DNA of 32,885 nucleotides from Cytophagales bacterium (lineage in GTDB: Bacteria > Bacteroidota > Bacteroidia > Cytophagales > 172606-1), in assembly GCA_030448185.1 (NCBI GenBank), contig JAUJNL010000097.1, forward strand, positions 1-32,885. The letters are read 5' to 3'. Position 1 is the first letter of the stretch. Each line of letters begins with the position of its first letter. The notes below the pieces were generated by a model. The model was given only the letters and a program-made list of their open reading frames with translations. It ran no database searches and had not been told where the DNA came from. A program made the position numbers and the translations under genes. Positions 1 to 9,400 of the stretch are shown here, piece by piece.

Positions 1-66
1 GATTTAAGTCTCTTTGTTCGCCGAAAAATTCCTATTGGCGCTTTTACGGGAGATCCCGGCAAATGA
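1..66 (+). CDS. 3' end of an unidentified upstream gene
   Basis: From the first base the + strand reads 21 codons in frame 1 to a TGA at 64-66, ending ...PIGAFTGDPGK. The window cuts off everything upstream, so neither family nor length can be judged. It is listed because it would explain the start of the window; an open frame this short could be chance. Confidence 0.25.
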   Translation, partial: DLSLFVRRKIPIGAFTGDPGK

Positions 67-208
67 TGAGCTAATCCCCGCTATAAGGAACAATTGGTTT
101 AAATAAGATGATAAATCCAAACTACCCTCCTTCCCGATGCTTCGGGTTAACAATAGGATCATTACCGGAGTGTCATACCAGGTTCAGCATGGTATAAATC
201 ATTAGTTA

Positions 209-236
209 GGTAAAGGGATACCGGTATCCCTTTACC
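209..236. repeat. 28-bp perfect palindrome
   Basis: GGTAAAGGGATACC at 209-222 is followed at once by its exact reverse complement at 223-236, with no loop. It lies in the gene-free stretch 67-315. Two smaller hairpins lie nearby: CCCGA/TCGGG around 133-146 and ATACCA/TGGTAT at 175-180 and 190-195. A dyad with no spacer suits a dimeric DNA-binding protein or a cruciform better than a classic terminator, since no T run follows. Confidence 0.6.
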
Positions 237-315
237 CGACTTACAGCAGACGGAAGGCTAAGTATATTTCCTTGGTATTAAAAAAGATGGGCTCATAAAA
301 GTTACTGGCATACCC

Positions 316-831
316 TTAAGTCTGGAATTCATCATCGTCACCGGCCCGAATACTTTTCACAATGACTAGGTTAGTCAATAACCAGGATAAGGAGCCTATA
401 GGGATGGGTCTGCCTGATTCAATTAATTTCTTAAAATTACTTTGCAGGGCCACCGCAAGCTGGTGGTCATAAGCTGCCTGCCAACTGCCAAAAGATTGCT
501 TTATTCCCTCATCCATTTTAAAATCATCGTAGAGATAATTCCCTTCACTGACTTCAACCCTGGTTTGTTGGCGAATGACATCTATTTGCTGTTTAGGATA
601 CTTACCCGAAATATTCATTTGCCAGCCCATTAGGGAGTTTTCGTAAAAGTGTGACCCTACCATGATGATATCACCCGGACGAAGATCTGATCCGTCAGTG
701 ACTTCCTCTACTACGCGGGCTTGATGAAGTTTGTGAAAGAAGGCTTGGGCCATTAAATTTGGCAGGGAGTCGATACAGGCCAGGTTATACCCAAAACCTG
801 CGTCCTGGTTCCCGTCATCTACGGTATCTCT
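316..831 (-). CDS. Hypothetical protein, 5' end uncertain
   Basis: I do not recognise this family. The credible part is the C-terminal ~170 residues, with a soluble-looking stretch DGSDLRPGDIIMVGSHFY, a tract rich in charged residues and a C-terminus ending in RAGDDDEFQT. The open frame continues to 1065, but that upstream part is antisense to the plausible protein at 850-1200 and reads as low-complexity sequence, so the true start probably lies near or below 831 and may be lost. The arrangement looks like two genes on opposite strands, each missing its 5' end, joined head to head near 830-850. No signal peptide or membrane segment is evident in the credible part. Confidence 0.4.
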   Translation of the reverse strand, partial: RDTVDDGNQDAGFGYNLACIDSLPNLMAQAFFHKLHQARVVEEVTDGSDLRPGDIIMVGSHFYENSLMGWQMNISGKYPKQQIDVIRQQTRVEVSEGNYLYDDFKMDEGIKQSFGSWQAAYDHQLAVALQSNFKKLIESGRPIPIGSLSWLLTNLVIVKSIRAGDDDEFQT

Positions 832-849
832 TTCCTGTTCCTGCTGATA

Positions 850-1200
850 ATGTATTTTTTTGAGGAGCAGCCGCCCCGGCTGGAAGAGCGGCTTTGTCAG
901 CTGTTTCCCGACTCTATGATGATTCTGCTCTCCTACCAGCATAATGAAGGAGACCAGGGCTTTATGGTCTTTGAGAACGGAAAGAGAATCCGGGCCAAAA
1001 TGATTGAGTGTTACGAAGGAACCATACTGGACATCGGAGAAAAGCTGGAGGAGGAAAAAGAGCACCCCTTTTCGGAAGTCTGGTATCTGCTCTCCAAACG
1101 CATATTCAGCCGGCAGATTAACATCTGGGACTGTGAAGTGCCCCAGGAGGATTTTGATCTAAACACTGTGCCTATGTATATACTGACCATCAAGGAGTAA
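850..1200 (+). CDS. Hypothetical protein, ~116 aa
   Basis: The frame gives an acidic, soluble protein with regular hydrophobic/charged alternation (PDSMMILLSYQHNEGDQGFM, GEKLEEEKEHPFSEVWYLL). This looks like real coding sequence, whereas the antisense frame over 850-1065 does not. I see no family signature. The frame stays open upstream of the ATG through a hydrophobic stretch (VPVIYGISFLFLLIMYFF), so the start is uncertain and the gene may be 5'-truncated. No Shine-Dalgarno site precedes the ATG. It sits about 140 bp upstream of the PD-(D/E)XK nuclease on the same strand and could be its partner. Confidence 0.5.
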   Translation: MYFFEEQPPRLEERLCQLFPDSMMILLSYQHNEGDQGFMVFENGKRIRAKMIECYEGTILDIGEKLEEEKEHPFSEVWYLLSKRIFSRQINIWDCEVPQEDFDLNTVPMYILTIKE

Positions 1201-1338
1201 TCCCTTTTTTAGTAAGGCTTCAGGCTTTGGGTTATCCACTGGAGGTTGCAGGAAAAAAACTGCCTGTAAGATTCAATGGGTAAAGGAATTGATAACTCCC
1301 TGGTAAGAGGTGAAATTCGGATCTGAAAAAATAGAATT

Positions 1339-2295
1339 ATGGCTGTTTTTAACAACTTTCTCGTCAAGCTTTCCGAGCGGCTTCGGAAGGAAAATCATTT
1401 ATCGGATATTACCTGGGCAGTGGCGGAAGCCTGCCCGGAATTTCAGTTATTCTTTTTGCAGTTTTTCTTTGAAGAAATTTCCGATCCGGTAACCATTACC
1501 GGGTTTAAAAGGGAATATAGCCAGGGAGATTGCCGGCCAGATTTTTATATCCAGGCAGGGGAACAGGAGTATCTGATTGAATGTAAAATTTACGATGGCT
1601 GCCATCACTTTGAGCAATATCGGAACGGTTTCCCCCGGGCCAGGATTGGCTATATCACCAACTATCCTCTGCTTCCGGTGGAAGGTTTTCAAATCAGAAC
1701 CTGGCGGGAATTCAAAGCTTTTCTTACCAGAAAACTAGATTCTGTACCCATACACTCAGCATCCCTTGATCTGATCCAGGGCTATCTGCACTATCTGACG
1801 AATGTTTGTTCTTTATACGAAACCATAAAAGTAGAAAACTTGAATCATCTTACCTCTCTGGCCAGCTTTAATGGAATAGTCCAGAAAGTGGTTACCTCTC
1901 TGCCCGGATATGAAACCAGTATTTACTATTCGGCCAAATCCTGTGATCAAAACCGCTCCGGACATTATTTTAGCTTAAGAAAAGCAAACAGTACCACGAC
2001 GATCTGGCCCTGGCTGGGAGTCTATTACTTACATAACCGGGTAGTAATTTATTTTGAGCTTAACCAGAAATGGTGTAGTCCGGTTTATAATGCCTTTCCA
2101 CAAGCTCATTCTTTCCAGCAAGGAACGTATTATAAGCTGCCCTACCTGAATGAGGACTATGGAGGAGCTGTGTGTTTTGAATTGAAAGAGGATCTTTTCA
2201 ACGCTTTATCCCAACTCCCAACGGTGGAAGAACAGGAAAAGCTTCTCTCCGCTTTTGTGGGCGAAATTCTTGTTTCAGTGGATAGCTACCTCTGA
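1339..2295 (+). CDS. PD-(D/E)XK nuclease superfamily protein
   Basis: A 318-residue soluble protein with a clear PD-(D/E)XK core in its first third: RPDF with D68, then E81-C-K83 after a short beta hairpin, then a helix with H90, E92, Q93 and Y94 of the kind that follows the catalytic lysine in this superfamily. The rest (about 130-318) has no recognisable domain and may give specificity. Known family role: metal-dependent cleavage of DNA. The biological target is not visible from sequence. The frame is intact. The next gene on the same strand, a DnaB-like protein, begins 49 bp after its stop, so the two are probably cotranscribed. Presence in an accessory island suggests a defence or mobile-element function (inference). 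Confidence 0.8.
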   Translation: MAVFNNFLVKLSERLRKENHLSDITWAVAEACPEFQLFFLQFFFEEISDPVTITGFKREYSQGDCRPDFYIQAGEQEYLIECKIYDGCHHFEQYRNGFPRARIGYITNYPLLPVEGFQIRTWREFKAFLTRKLDSVPIHSASLDLIQGYLHYLTNVCSLYETIKVENLNHLTSLASFNGIVQKVVTSLPGYETSIYYSAKSCDQNRSGHYFSLRKANSTTTIWPWLGVYYLHNRVVIYFELNQKWCSPVYNAFPQAHSFQQGTYYKLPYLNEDYGGAVCFELKEDLFNALSQLPTVEEQEKLLSAFVGEILVSVDSYL

Positions 2296-2344
2296 TAGCA
2301 GGTAAATACGAATCAGCAGATAATACCACAGACAGAATAGGTAT

Positions 2345-3022
2345 ATGGGTGAAAAATTAATCTCTCCGCTTCGTTTACAGTTTTTGTTCCAATCCAAAGG
2401 ACTCAAAGTGGTTGGGGCCCGGCCGGGCATGGGGGTTACCACCTTGCTGTTAACCCTGGCCGGTGAACTGGCTGCAGACTACAAGGTCCTTTTTATCAGT
2501 TACCAGGACTGCAAGGAGAATCTTACCCGGCACCTGGCCAGGAAATCCGGTACTGTTCCGGAAGGGCTGACCCTAAACAGTTCCCTTCCCTTTTATTGCC
2601 ACGCCTTCTTTGTGCAACTGGAAGAAATGTTACTTACCGAACAGTATGATTATCTGATACTGGATAACCTGCAGGCTTTCGTGGGGGAAGAAAACGAGCT
2701 GGATCAGTTTGAGAAGGATATCATTATCCGGGCTTTTGCTCACCTTTCCCGGAAATATTCCCTCCCGGTCATCCTGGCCCTTACGCTTTCTGCCTTAATT
2801 GAAAAACGAGGGGGTGACCGAAAACCGATGATCCGGGACTTTATCTGGGGCAGGCAAATTATAAACCTGCCTCATCAGGTAATTTCCCTCTACCGGCCAG
2901 GGTATTACGGGGTAGCGGAAGATGAAGCTGGAAATCAGGTGAGCAAAACAATAGAAATAAGCTGCCTGAAAAATGATTCCGGATACACGGGACGAATTAT
3001 TTTGCCAATAGAAGACCAATAA
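2345..3022 (+). CDS. DnaB-like RecA-fold protein lacking the Walker A lysine
   Basis: The 225-residue protein corresponds to the C-terminal ATPase domain of replicative DnaB helicases, without the DnaB N-terminal domain. In order: Walker A-like GARPGMGVTT (24-33), Walker B YDYLILDNLQ (101-110, D107), the DnaB-type DRKPMIRDF (158-166), ISLYRPGYY (180-188) and the terminal strand LKNDSGYTGRIIL. In functional DnaB the Walker A reads GMGKT; here residue 31 is Val (codon GTT), so the phosphate-binding lysine is absent. The conserved SQL segment is replaced by TLS and the DAD near the C-terminus by PHQ. Taken together it is likely a catalytically weak or dead ATPase, perhaps a structural or sensing partner of the flanking PD-(D/E)XK proteins (inference). 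It begins 49 bp after one and ends 6 bp before the other. Confidence 0.75.
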   Translation: MGEKLISPLRLQFLFQSKGLKVVGARPGMGVTTLLLTLAGELAADYKVLFISYQDCKENLTRHLARKSGTVPEGLTLNSSLPFYCHAFFVQLEEMLLTEQYDYLILDNLQAFVGEENELDQFEKDIIIRAFAHLSRKYSLPVILALTLSALIEKRGGDRKPMIRDFIWGRQIINLPHQVISLYRPGYYGVAEDEAGNQVSKTIEISCLKNDSGYTGRIILPIEDQ

Positions 3023-3028
3023 GATAAC

Positions 3029-3994
3029 ATGGCATCACCAAAGCATATCTTCTGGAATGTAGTCAGGGGTGAAAATGACTTAACCGAGCTGCTCCGCAAT
3101 TTTCTGGAATATCCTCTGTTTCGGAAGCCTTCTGCCGAAGGGTACTCGAATGGCCACTGGAAGAACTGCCAGCTGCCGAAGAAATATTCACTCAGTACCG
3201 CCTCGATAATAATAGCCAGCCGGATATGTGCATTTCTACTGAGCAGGCTTTTGTACTGGTGGAGGTAAAGGTGGATGATGTTTCCCTGACCGATTCCCAA
3301 CCGGGTAAGTACCTGGAGTATATTCTTCAATCTGTGAGAGAAAAGCCCTTCGAAAACTAATTTTCCTAGTTCCAGATTCGTATAAATACCGAAAGGAAGT
3401 GCTGGAAAAAAAAGCCAGTTGTATTGTAATAGTTGCGGGATAGAAGCCGGGCAATTTATGGCAATACACACCTGGAATGAAGTAATAGCCCTTCTGGGAG
3501 GAGAAAGAATTACCTCAGCTTAGTCCCTTATTTGCCCAGTTTCTCCTACTGCTGCAGAACTGGTTTACTTCCCCTGTACTTACCCTAACTTCCGACGACA
3601 AGAAAATGATGTTTGATTCCCAGGTTCCATCTACCCTACTCAAGCTCTACCAGGCAGTAGACCATACCAGTACTGAATTTGGTAAAAAGGGCTATACCAT
3701 CAGTATGGCCAAGAATGGCGGAGAGTATAGTTTTTACCTCTGCAACGAGCATAAAGAGAGCATACTTTACTTTGGCATCTGGTATGCCCAGTGGCAGAAG
3801 TACGGCACTCGTTTTGGATTTCGCTTAACCTACCCTTATTGGGCGACAAGGCAGCTCAATTGGTTAAGCAGACATGTCAGCAACAGTCGCGGCACTCGGA
3901 ATATGATAAAAGCTGGTTAACGATTGAAGTGAGAAAGGAAAGGTTGCTGGCAGCCAGTGATTTAAATAAGGCAGCAACCAGCGAAATTGAGTAA
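3029..3994 (+). pseudogene. PD-(D/E)XK nuclease superfamily protein, frameshifted
   Basis: One protein of about 320 residues can be followed through five frame changes, near 3115, 3353, 3440, 3513 and 3838. The start MASPKHIFWNVVRGENDLTE is followed in a second frame by QPDMCIST and then VLVEVKVDD, giving the D...E-x-K nuclease core, then YLEYIL, KLIFLVPDSY and a C-terminal half with FGIWYAQWQKYG, ending AATSEIE. The layout (N-terminal nuclease core, aromatic C-terminal half) matches the Bacteroidota PD-(D/E)XK proteins of the PDDEXK_4 type. The segments remain well preserved, with breaks caused only by indels, so a sequencing artefact or very recent decay is likely. It follows the DnaB-like gene by 6 bp and closes the + strand operon. 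Confidence 0.7.
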
Positions 3995-4011
3995 TGGCTT
4001 TCCTTGCTGCA
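3970..4011. terminator. Possible bidirectional terminator between convergent genes
   Basis: GCAGCAA at 3970-3976 pairs with TTGCTGC at 4005-4011, followed by AACCTTTTATA. It lies across the stop of the + strand nuclease gene and about 14 bp beyond the 3' end of the - strand HNH gene. The stem is short and the loop long, so this is a weak call based mainly on position. Confidence 0.3.
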
Positions 4012-4024
4012 ACCTTTTATACCT

Positions 4025-4766
4025 TTAATCCAACGGCTTTTTCCGAAGTAACTGCCGAAGTTCTTCAATAGACCGGGGATTCTTTGTATTTCTATGCAGC
4101 ATAGCGTGACAATTGGGACATACCGGCCGCAAGTCTTCCTCCCCATTGACTTCATACTCCTCACTATTTCGGCCAGGGGCTTTAGGTGGTGCACATGGAT
4201 AAACTCTTTGCCAATCTCCCCGTAGATCTCCTCAAACTTCATGTCGCATACGCTGCATTGGTAACCATACTTCTTCAGGCATCTTTTTCTGGCTGCGGCA
4301 TTACGCTCGTAAGCATTTACTATGACCTTTTTTAGCCCCTTCTCTTAGCTGCGGCGCTAAATCTTTGGGAATTTCGTCTCCAGACAGGAGTCCTCTACTT
4401 TAAGGGAGTCCACTACTTTAGGAGTTATGCGATGAAGCTCAATTATGGCTTCAATCAGTTCCGGACGCAATCGCCAGATAAAGCTGTTTTCCTCCTGTTC
4501 TCCCGTGGCTAGAACATTCCACCACTGAAAGGAGCCATCTGATCGTAAGGGAGGATTCTTGCCCAGAAAATGGGCTATTCGCTTTCCCAGCTTACCGAAA
4601 CGGGCATTAATAGGTTCATGGCAATCCTTGCTAACTCCTGGAGCTAGTTGTCTGGAAGTCGCTTTTTGGTCTTTTGCTTGATATGCGCTTTCAGCATATC
4701 GATAGATCCAGGAAGGAATATCCCTTCTGATTGAAGGGCTAGTAAAAATTCAGCTTTCGTAAACAT
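4025..4766 (-). pseudogene. HNH endonuclease, frameshifted
   Basis: Starting at the ATG at 4764-4766 (MFTKAEFLLALQSEGIFLPG), the protein runs through about four frame changes to a TAA at 4025-4027. The N-terminal ~150 residues (EPINARFGKLGKRIAHFLG, GSFQWWNVLATG) resemble the N-terminal domain of HNH restriction-type proteins. The C-terminal domain is a clear HNH: CSVC zinc pair, IHVHHLKPL with the catalytic HH, then RPVCPNCHAMLHR with the second CxxC and the final His. Family role: metal-dependent DNA cleavage, often restriction. It is the last gene of the - strand group, 35 bp downstream of a small unknown gene. Preserved motifs on both sides of each break argue against an old pseudogene. 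Confidence 0.75.
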
Positions 4767-4801
4767 GGGTCAGATAAAAAAGTAACCATTAATCTTTTAA
4801 C

Positions 4802-4984
4802 TCAGGAGAGTATAAGCCTGAGTAAGAGTAAGAGAAATTTTATCTTATATAGCAGCTCAAACACCTCTTTTATCATGCGAAAGATGATTTTTCGCCGTAA
4901 TGCCGGATTGTCCAGTGCCAGGTCATAATACTTGTGGAGAGTATATTTACGACAGATTTCCAGTTGCATCGGCCCCATTCCCAT
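4802..4984 (-). CDS. Small hypothetical protein, 60 aa
   Basis: Unrecognised. The sequence begins MGMGPMQLEICRKYTLHKYY, continues as a charged helix (NPALRRKIIFRMIKEVFELL) and ends in a leucine-rich tail (FLLLLLRLILS). It starts 5 bp after the stop of the preceding small gene and ends 35 bp before the HNH gene, so it fits the same transcript. The leucine-rich tail might be a frame-shifted end rather than real protein, given how often neighbours are broken. Confidence 0.4.
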   Translation of the reverse strand: MGMGPMQLEICRKYTLHKYYDLALDNPALRRKIIFRMIKEVFELLYKIKFLLLLLRLILS

Positions 4985-4989
4985 CGCTA

Positions 4990-5236
4990 CTAGACCTTCC
5001 AGCGAGCATTTTTCTCGTACCGGTCAAGCAGCTGATGGAGCAGGAAGAATACTTCACGGTAACTCCAGTCCAGTGATGCCGCAGAGATACTTCTGATTCA
5101 ACCGCTCCACAAACCCTTTATCTTCCAGATCAATCCGGTACCGGTGGTTTAGCTGCTCGTAGCCGGCCGGTTGTCCCCGGTATTTATAGTTCATATAGGC
5201 AAACAGCAGCTTTTCGTAAAATGGCTTTTTGGGCAT
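4990..5236 (-). CDS. Small hypothetical protein, ~82 aa, one frame break
   Basis: Reads MPKKPFYEKLLFAYMNYKYR and continues with RIDLEDKGFVERLNQKYLCG; a frame change near 5060 restores WSYREVFFLLHQLLDRYEKN and a TAG at 4990-4992. Aromatic- and charge-rich, no membrane segment, no known family. The frame is the same as the zinc-ribbon protein upstream, separated only by one TAG (5252-5254) and five codons, so both may be one ~190-residue protein interrupted by an amber codon. That alternative is about as likely as two genes. Confidence 0.45.
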
Positions 5237-5251
5237 TGCCTGGGATTTGAG

Positions 5252-5563
5252 CTAAGCCCAAAGTTGTCCCTCGACGGTAAAATATGTCCCATCCGAAGCC
5301 AGGGGATTCAAGAGACTTGCTCGGGTAAGGATAGGTGAAAAATGGGCAGGAATAGCAGGCGTCTTTTGCGGCAGAAATTCTCCAATCCCTCTTATTCGTA
5401 AGATAATGTCCTTGATGCCATCCAAATGAATTTGTAGATAACATTGGGGACACTCCAGCAATTCATCGTAGTTGCCCACCATAGTTCGGGACTGCTCAAG
5501 GAGCAGACACTCGGGACAGTGGCCCTGAAAACAAATGACGTTCGCTTGGGGAAGTTGATGCAT
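5252..5563 (-). CDS. Zinc-ribbon-like hypothetical protein, 103 aa
   Basis: Near the N-terminus are two cysteine pairs, HCPEC (about 16-19) and ECPQC (about 38-41), spaced like a rubredoxin-type zinc ribbon; the rest (IHLDGIKDIILRIRGIGEFL and on) has no known domain. The C-terminus is a TAG after ...VEGQLWA. If that TAG were a Gln codon the frame would continue into the protein starting at 5236. The position downstream of the AlkB gene on the same strand suggests membership of the same operon, after a 197-bp gap. A nucleic-acid-binding or adaptor role would fit (inference). Confidence 0.55.
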   Translation of the reverse strand: MHQLPQANVICFQGHCPECLLLEQSRTMVGNYDELLECPQCYLQIHLDGIKDIILRIRGIGEFLPQKTPAIPAHFSPILTRASLLNPLASDGTYFTVEGQLWA

Positions 5564-5760
5564 AAAAAATACTATCCCATCCGGGATAACTCGCTTATTG
5601 GCAAAAGTGAATTGGAATAACCCTCAATTTGATCAAAGGAGGCCTATCACCATTGAGTGCTCAGAGAACGTAAGGAAAATTCTTAAGTACCTGAACCTCA
5701 GATAAAATATAGCTTCAACATTTAATTATGCAGAATCCTTCAGAAATTGTTTTGAATTGG

Positions 5761-6471
5761 TTAGATCACGAAGCTAGGTGGGGTTTCCAAGCCTGATAGT
5801 TGTAGGATCGTTTTTGAATCATTCTTCTGTAACTGTTTGTATTCCTGGGTTAAAATGACCTTTCTAAACGTAACGGATACTCTTTTGAATCTTTCTATTC
5901 TCTGGCCTAGCCACTCATCCGTTTTACGGGCCGGTATGGAATGATACCAATTATACCGGGAGGATCCGGTTAATACAATTAAGCTTCTGGGTTCCAGCAT
6001 TAGGCTAATTTTTTCTGTGGCACCGGGAAATGGTTCAAAATTCATTATACACCGGGAGCCCAGGCTTAATGAAACAATAGTTTCACCAAAACAGGGTTGG
6101 CAATCAATATGAGAGCTTATTCCCTGTCCCGGCAAATATTCATTAATAATGGCTTGATCAGGATAGAATGAAAGTACTTCTTCCCCAACGAGTTTCCGGG
6201 CAATGGTCTGCAGCCAGGCAGGGAGCGGACCCAGGTAAGTGTCAGGGTCAATTCTTCTCGCAGAATAATCATATTTGTACCCGTAATGCTGAACTCTCCT
6301 TTTTAAATCTCCTAGCCAGGGCAATTGGTCTACCTGAGCCAGAATGCTTTCTTCGGAGGCCGAATCGATGAATTCAAAGTACATTTTAAGCCCATCTACT
6401 CTGGATACTTGTTCCAAAATACGCTCTTGCGAATTAGCTTCATGGGATGATTGAAAAAAATCCAGTTGCAT
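5761..6471 (-). CDS. AlkB-family 2-oxoglutarate/Fe(II) dioxygenase
   Basis: Family reaction: oxidative removal of alkyl groups from nucleic-acid bases using iron, oxygen and 2-oxoglutarate. The 236-residue protein has the full active site: N110-E-Y, H121-x-D123 (SSHIDCQPCFG), distal H177 in WYHSIP, and the C-terminal RVSVTFR (197-203), which supplies the 2-oxoglutarate-binding arginine and the R-x-S/N-x-T-x-R pattern. The substrate-side motif HYGYKYDYSARR (62-73) is like AlkB homologues of the ALKBH8-type branch rather than E. coli AlkB. The frame is intact, which is notable next to heavily broken neighbours. Its ATG follows the stop of the Dna2-like/methyltransferase gene directly (TAA then ATG), so translation is probably coupled. 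That makes it likely to act on, or protect against, modification made by that partner (inference). Confidence 0.9.
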   Translation of the reverse strand: MQLDFFQSSHEANSQERILEQVSRVDGLKMYFEFIDSASEESILAQVDQLPWLGDLKRRVQHYGYKYDYSARRIDPDTYLGPLPAWLQTIARKLVGEEVLSFYPDQAIINEYLPGQGISSHIDCQPCFGETIVSLSLGSRCIMNFEPFPGATEKISLMLEPRSLIVLTGSSRYNWYHSIPARKTDEWLGQRIERFKRVSVTFRKVILTQEYKQLQKNDSKTILQLSGLETPPSFVI

Positions 6472-9400
6472 TTAGTTTGACATCATTTCGTAAAAAACTA
6501 CTTCTCTTTTATCATACAGGCTTAGCGCCTGGTTCTTATAACTTACCGTTTCGGTCCTGGATACTACTGCCTTCGTGATTACCTGCAGAGCTTTTTTAAA
6601 AGCATAATAGGCCCGGTTACGTTTATCCGCAGCTGGATTTTGGTTAACAAATATATATTGGTTTAACGGGTAGGCAGCAGTGAGTAAATTTATTTGGTGA
6701 GCCAGTCTTTCGGCTTGATCAGAGGTTAAATTACCAAAAAGATAACTTGCATTTAAAATAACGGTACGGGGCAGTCTGAATGCGTCCCCAAGCCACTGCG
6801 CCGGGAGTTCTTCCAGTGAAGGGCCAAACCAGAATTTGTGCTGTCGGCTGAAAAGAGAGGTTTGAGCAAATAATCCAGCCTGATATCGCATCGACGCTGA
6901 AATATCAATTCCAAAATATTCAAAACAAAAATCCGGGTTATCATGCCCGAACGCCTCCTGAAATGCCATTCCACTAGTCAGGGGACCACAACCCAAATCC
7001 AGAAAAGTAATCCGCTGGCTGGTGTTAGCAAAGTTTTTCTGGAATAATTCCTTCCCGGATCGAAAGATTGCCAATGAGCTAAAATAGTGTTTTCGCAGGT
7101 TAAAATAACAATAAGCCATTACCCGGTTCTGGGACGAAACCTCCTGTAGGTTTCCGTCCACTGTAGGAGCTAATACAGCCTGTTCAAAATTAGCCCGTCC
7201 ATACTCAATCAGAATATTGCGGCAAACGTCGGCAGAAAAGCCCATAATATCCGAAGGGTAACGGAGAGAAACCTGTTTGATGGGCTGGATAATATTTTTC
7301 TCAAATATCTGTTCAAATACGGTTGTGGGTAAAGCCACCCCCTCTGTTACACTGGTTGGGAAATCCTCCTGGGGTACCTTTATAGCACCAGCTATTGCAG
7401 ACCGGGCCCCCTCCGCAATATACCCTCCCTTACTCTTGACAAATTCAAAAAGCCGATAGAACAACAGGTCAGTCGACAGTACGCCTTCGTTACCAATAAA
7501 AATTAATTGTTGCTCCGCCCGGGTGATGGCTACATTGAGTTTACGATCAATCCTGACATCCCCATCGAAATAATCATTTCGTAAGGACTCAATCATGCGG
7601 CTGTTATTGACGGCGAAAGTATAAATAATAATTTCCCGCTGAGACCCCTGGTACCGTTCTACCGTATCAACCGTAATCTTTTCGTACCCTTCAATGTGGG
7701 ACTCTCGCAGGTACTTTTTGATTAACGCAATTTGTCGGCGATAGGGCGTAATTATCCCTACAGTTGTCAGCGGGTCGAAAATCCTTCCATTCCGGGCATA
7801 CAGGCTAATAATCGTTTTGACCAATTTAACCGCTAGCTTTGCTTCGTCTTCGTGCAACTTTACTGTGTTAACTGTTTCGGAAGGGAAAAAAAGCATCCTT
7901 CTTGTGGCCATTAATTGCTCCAAAATATCCTCAGAGTTTACTTTCGGAAAATTAAGGTTAGCAAAACGGCTTGTCTTTTTTGGTGTTACTTCATCCGGCA
8001 GGGTCCGCAGCCGGCCCTCATAAAAGGAATGATTAGCGAAGGAAGCGATCTGCTCATGCATCCTACCCTGAGTATCTAACAATCCGTAGGCCCAGGTCCA
8101 GCCATTTTCCTGGCATCGCCGGAGTAGGCGTTCAAAATAGGATTCATCCCGCTATAAAGACCAATGCTGTTAAGTTCTTGTATTGATTCTGGTATAGCTG
8201 TTTGGGTTTACTTTGTAAAACGATCGCAGGCAACTGTTTTTGATCCCTGATCAGGATGAATTTGCGAACCTGTTTGAGGATACCAATTAACTGAGGTTCG
8301 AGAATCTGGGAAGCCTCATCAACAATGGCTGTATCAAATTGTTTTAATTTGAATACTTCCAGACAACCGGCAATGCTTGAAAGGGTAGCCACAACGACGT
8401 CTATGCTGTAGCTTTTCCAGAATATCTTTTCGGGATGTCAGACCGAAGACAACTTTATCTAAAAGATTGCCCCTGAATTTTTCTGCACAGATAATTCTGA
8501 ACCAATCCTTAAATAACCCTTTTCCTCCACAATTTCACTTATTGCTTCGCAAATCTCGTCTACTGCCCGGTTAGTGTAAGCCAGTAACGGAGGTTATTCT
8601 GACTTTTTCGAACAGGTCCTGGACAATATTAGCCAAGACAACTCTGGTTTTGCCGGTTCCCGGAGGACCAATCACCAGGTAGTAGTCAGGGGCGGAGAGG
8701 GCACTGGCGACGAGGTTATTTTGTCTGGGGTTAAGACCAGGTTTGGCATAAGGCCGCGGGATAAACTGGCAGGGAGGACTTACCGTTAATAAGATATTTT
8801 TCTTTTCTTGTGGGGCTGAAAGGAAATCATATAGCCTTTTAAAGCTCCAGTGAGAGAAACATCCAAAAAATCTGGTTCCAGAGCCCAAAAGCTATGGTTA
8901 GTAAACACCTCGGCTCTACACTGCTGTAATCGCAGACTTACGGTTACCTGTTGTTCACTGATCTGGGCAATTGTACACTTAAAGATTTGCCTGGTAAGTA
9001 CATTATCCTGCTCTTGGTTTCGCTCATAAAGCACACATACGTCGCCTTGGCGGAAATTGGGCAGGTAATTATTTTCATACAAGGGAACGGGAAAAAAGAA
9101 TTTCTTGGCTTCGGCGGCAGAATGATTCCGGATAATTCTCAAATCGTACAGTATGGTTCCGTTTTCCAGTTTATCCTTGCTTGACTGCTAGAGTCCTGAA
9201 TGGCCGTATTGTTCCGATTGCTCTCCTCATGTCTTGGCTAAAAATAATTCACTGGATAGAAAGTTTGAAAAAGCATAGATGTATTTACGCTCCAGGGAAC
9301 TGGCACTTTTGAACCGCTGCTGCATTGCCTTCATCTGGGGTTCAATAGCAGCCCGGAAATTAGGATGAATCTCCCAGGTAATAAGCGCATTCGGTTCCAG

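Noticed and set aside
1310..1492. Short + strand frame overlapping the nuclease start
   Set aside because: Alternative frame of the PD-(D/E)XK gene, which carries the catalytic motif in its own frame.
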